From Specibacter cremeus (GTDB taxonomy: Bacteria > Actinomycetota > Actinomycetes > Actinomycetales > Micrococcaceae): a DNA stretch of 54,440 nucleotides. Under the pieces are notes generated by a model. The model searched no databases. It had not been told where the DNA came from and saw nothing but the letters and a program-made list of their open reading frames with translations. Below, piece after piece: positions 53,457 to 54,440 of this stretch. Position 1 is the stretch's first letter. Every line of letters starts with the position of its first letter. The position numbers and the translations under genes are program-made. The DNA lies in NCBI RefSeq assembly GCF_003946885.1, contig NZ_RWKQ01000015.1, positions 671-55,110 of the forward strand. The letters are read 5' to 3'.

Positions 53457-54389
53457 ATGGTCAAGCGTCCAGCCCTGCCCGGACCCCTTGCGAGGGCGTC
53501 GTTCACCACGGTCGAATCCGCACGGTTGGGTGTGGAACCCAACCGGTTGCGGGCCGGCGACCTGTGGACGCCCAGCCGGATGGTTCGGATCCCCAAAGGT
53601 GCGGACCAGTCGCTGCTCGATCGGGTGCGCCCCTACACCGAACTGACGCCCGGGGCGTGCGCCAGCCACACGACGGCGGCCCTGTTGCACGGCATCCCCC
53701 TGCCGCGCCAGCATGAAACCGAGCCGTTCATCCACCTGAGTCGGCCGGCGGCGGCCAAGGCGCCGCGCCGGCGCGGCGTGATCGGCCATGAATGCCGGCT
53801 CAAACCACCGGAGGTGGTCCTGGTGGGCGGAGTTCCCGTCACCTCGCTGGCCCGGACGTGGCTGGACCTGGCCTCAATCCTGCGGCTCGACGACCTTGTC
53901 GCGGCGGCGGACCACCTCGTCTCCGAGCATCATCGCCACTTTGGCCGGCCGCGCATCGCCCGGGTGTCGGCGGCGGATTTGAGGGCGTATGTCCTGGCCC
54001 AGTCACGTGTCCGGGGATTGCCGCTGGCCAGGGAAGCCGTGCGGCTCATGCGCGTGGGGGTGGACTCCGTCCGGGAAACCCATCTCCGCCTCATCCTTGT
54101 CCGGGCCGGATTGCCCGAGTTCACGCCCAATTTCCCCATCGAGGGCGAACCCGGGGAAGCCCCGGTCTGGACGGACCTGGGGTGCCAGGCGTTCAAGGTC
54201 TGCGGGGAATACGAAGGCTGGCGCCACCTCACGCCGGAGAAACAGTCATCGGACCGTCTCCGTGACCGGTTGACGGCCGAACGCGGATGGCGGCAGGTGA
54301 AAATCTATGCGGATGACATGCGCAATGGCGACGCATGGGTGGCCGCGCATTTTGAACAGGCACTCTGGTCGCGCGGCTGGCGCCCCTGA
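53457..54389 (+). CDS. AbiEi/DUF559-like protein with vestigial endonuclease-like domain
   Basis: The 310-residue protein has the two-part layout common in actinobacteria. The N-terminal half has ASHTTAALLHGIPLP and HECRLKPPEVVLVGGVPVTS, then LARTWLDLA, as in AbiEi-like or 'transcriptional regulator' proteins. The C-terminal half has ETHLRLILVRAGLPEFTPNF and GCQAFKVCGEYEGWRHL. This is the place where relatives carry a PD-(D/E)xK-type core (usually D..xEYDG..H). The D and E positions are present (Asp in WTDLG, Glu in GEYEG), so activity is possible. Role unknown; might be a lone defence or repair nuclease. Confidence 0.65.
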   Translation: MVKRPALPGPLARASFTTVESARLGVEPNRLRAGDLWTPSRMVRIPKGADQSLLDRVRPYTELTPGACASHTTAALLHGIPLPRQHETEPFIHLSRPAAAKAPRRRGVIGHECRLKPPEVVLVGGVPVTSLARTWLDLASILRLDDLVAAADHLVSEHHRHFGRPRIARVSAADLRAYVLAQSRVRGLPLAREAVRLMRVGVDSVRETHLRLILVRAGLPEFTPNFPIEGEPGEAPVWTDLGCQAFKVCGEYEGWRHLTPEKQSSDRLRDRLTAERGWRQVKIYADDMRNGDAWVAAHFEQALWSRGWRP

Positions 54390-54408
54390 GCGCCGCCCAG
54401 TGCCGAGT

Positions 54409-54440
54409 TTCCCCAGATAATGCACGTAGTGCGTATCCGG
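54409..54440. repeat. 51-bp palindromic element, half copy at window end
   Basis: TTCCCCAGATAATGCACGTA (54409-54428) matches one arm of the element, taking the arm variant with ATAATGCA. The rest diverges (GTGCGTATCCGG) or continues beyond the window. Half copies suggest the palindrome arms can occur singly. Confidence 0.7.

Overview
The window is 54.4 kb of very GC-rich chromosomal DNA with strong G/C third-position bias. It looks like an actinobacterium of the Arthrobacter/Micrococcaceae type. The reasons are a mycothione reductase (mycothiol users are Actinomycetota), a DUF6318-type lipoprotein, a DUF6350 gene next to purN with purH downstream, an ECF42 sigma factor with its DGPF partner, and ordinary housekeeping gene order. 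I see no rRNA, tRNA, CRISPR array, integrase or intact insertion sequence.

Layout. 1-5.3 kb: partial lipoprotein, two FMN reductases, a Tat-exported alpha/beta hydrolase, a methyltransferase and small membrane proteins. 5.4-12.4 kb: a coiled-coil protein, a GH2 beta-galactosidase, a frameshifted SRPBCC remnant, an SDR dehydrogenase and a large multidomain protein of unknown function (10627-12423). 12.5-18.3 kb: a cache-domain protein and a GntR/FCD regulator, divergent from a complete polyamine-type ABC transporter. 18.3-23.4 kb: a reverse-strand operon (MFS transporter, GntR/FCD regulator, hydantoin-racemase-like protein, hydantoinase, maleate-isomerase-like protein) behind a clear promoter with twin GGGATCCC operators. 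23.6-29.5 kb: small proteins, a sigma region 4 remnant, an amidohydrolase-MFS pair and a decayed UvrD-like helicase with two small orphan genes. 29.5-36.7 kb: phosphatase, F420/NADP-type reductase, acetyltransferase, ECF42/DGPF, mycothione reductase, DUF1810, Dps and cupin genes. 36.7-42.5 kb: a TOTE-type primase-helicase, a very large M48-type membrane peptidase and a 161-residue partner, all on the reverse strand. 42.5-54.4 kb: AidB, cold-shock protein with a structured leader, DUF6350, purN, a murein-recycling operon (nagZ, murQ, serine hydrolase), purH and a DUF559/AbiEi-like protein.

How the parts work together. The 12.5-23.4 kb block reads as uptake and catabolism of a nitrogenous compound: two transporters, two FCD regulators, a ring-opening hydantoinase and two Asp/Glu-racemase-superfamily enzymes. 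The carbamoylase that would finish hydantoin breakdown is not present here. The nagZ-murQ-hydrolase operon recycles muropeptide sugars. Mtr, Dps, AidB, the FMN reductases and ECF42/DGPF form a scattered stress and redox set.

The window is rich in short dispersed repeats. A GGTGGTCGAGCTTGTCGA family occurs at four sites. A 51-bp palindromic element occurs twice intact plus once as a half copy. There are also several local tandem repeats. Candidates for undescribed biology are the 36.7-42.5 kb peptidase/primase-helicase cassette, the 598-residue protein at 10.6-12.4 kb, the soluble cache/GntR pair, and a racemase-like protein that appears to lack both catalytic cysteines. All family assignments are from reading translated sequence without database searches.
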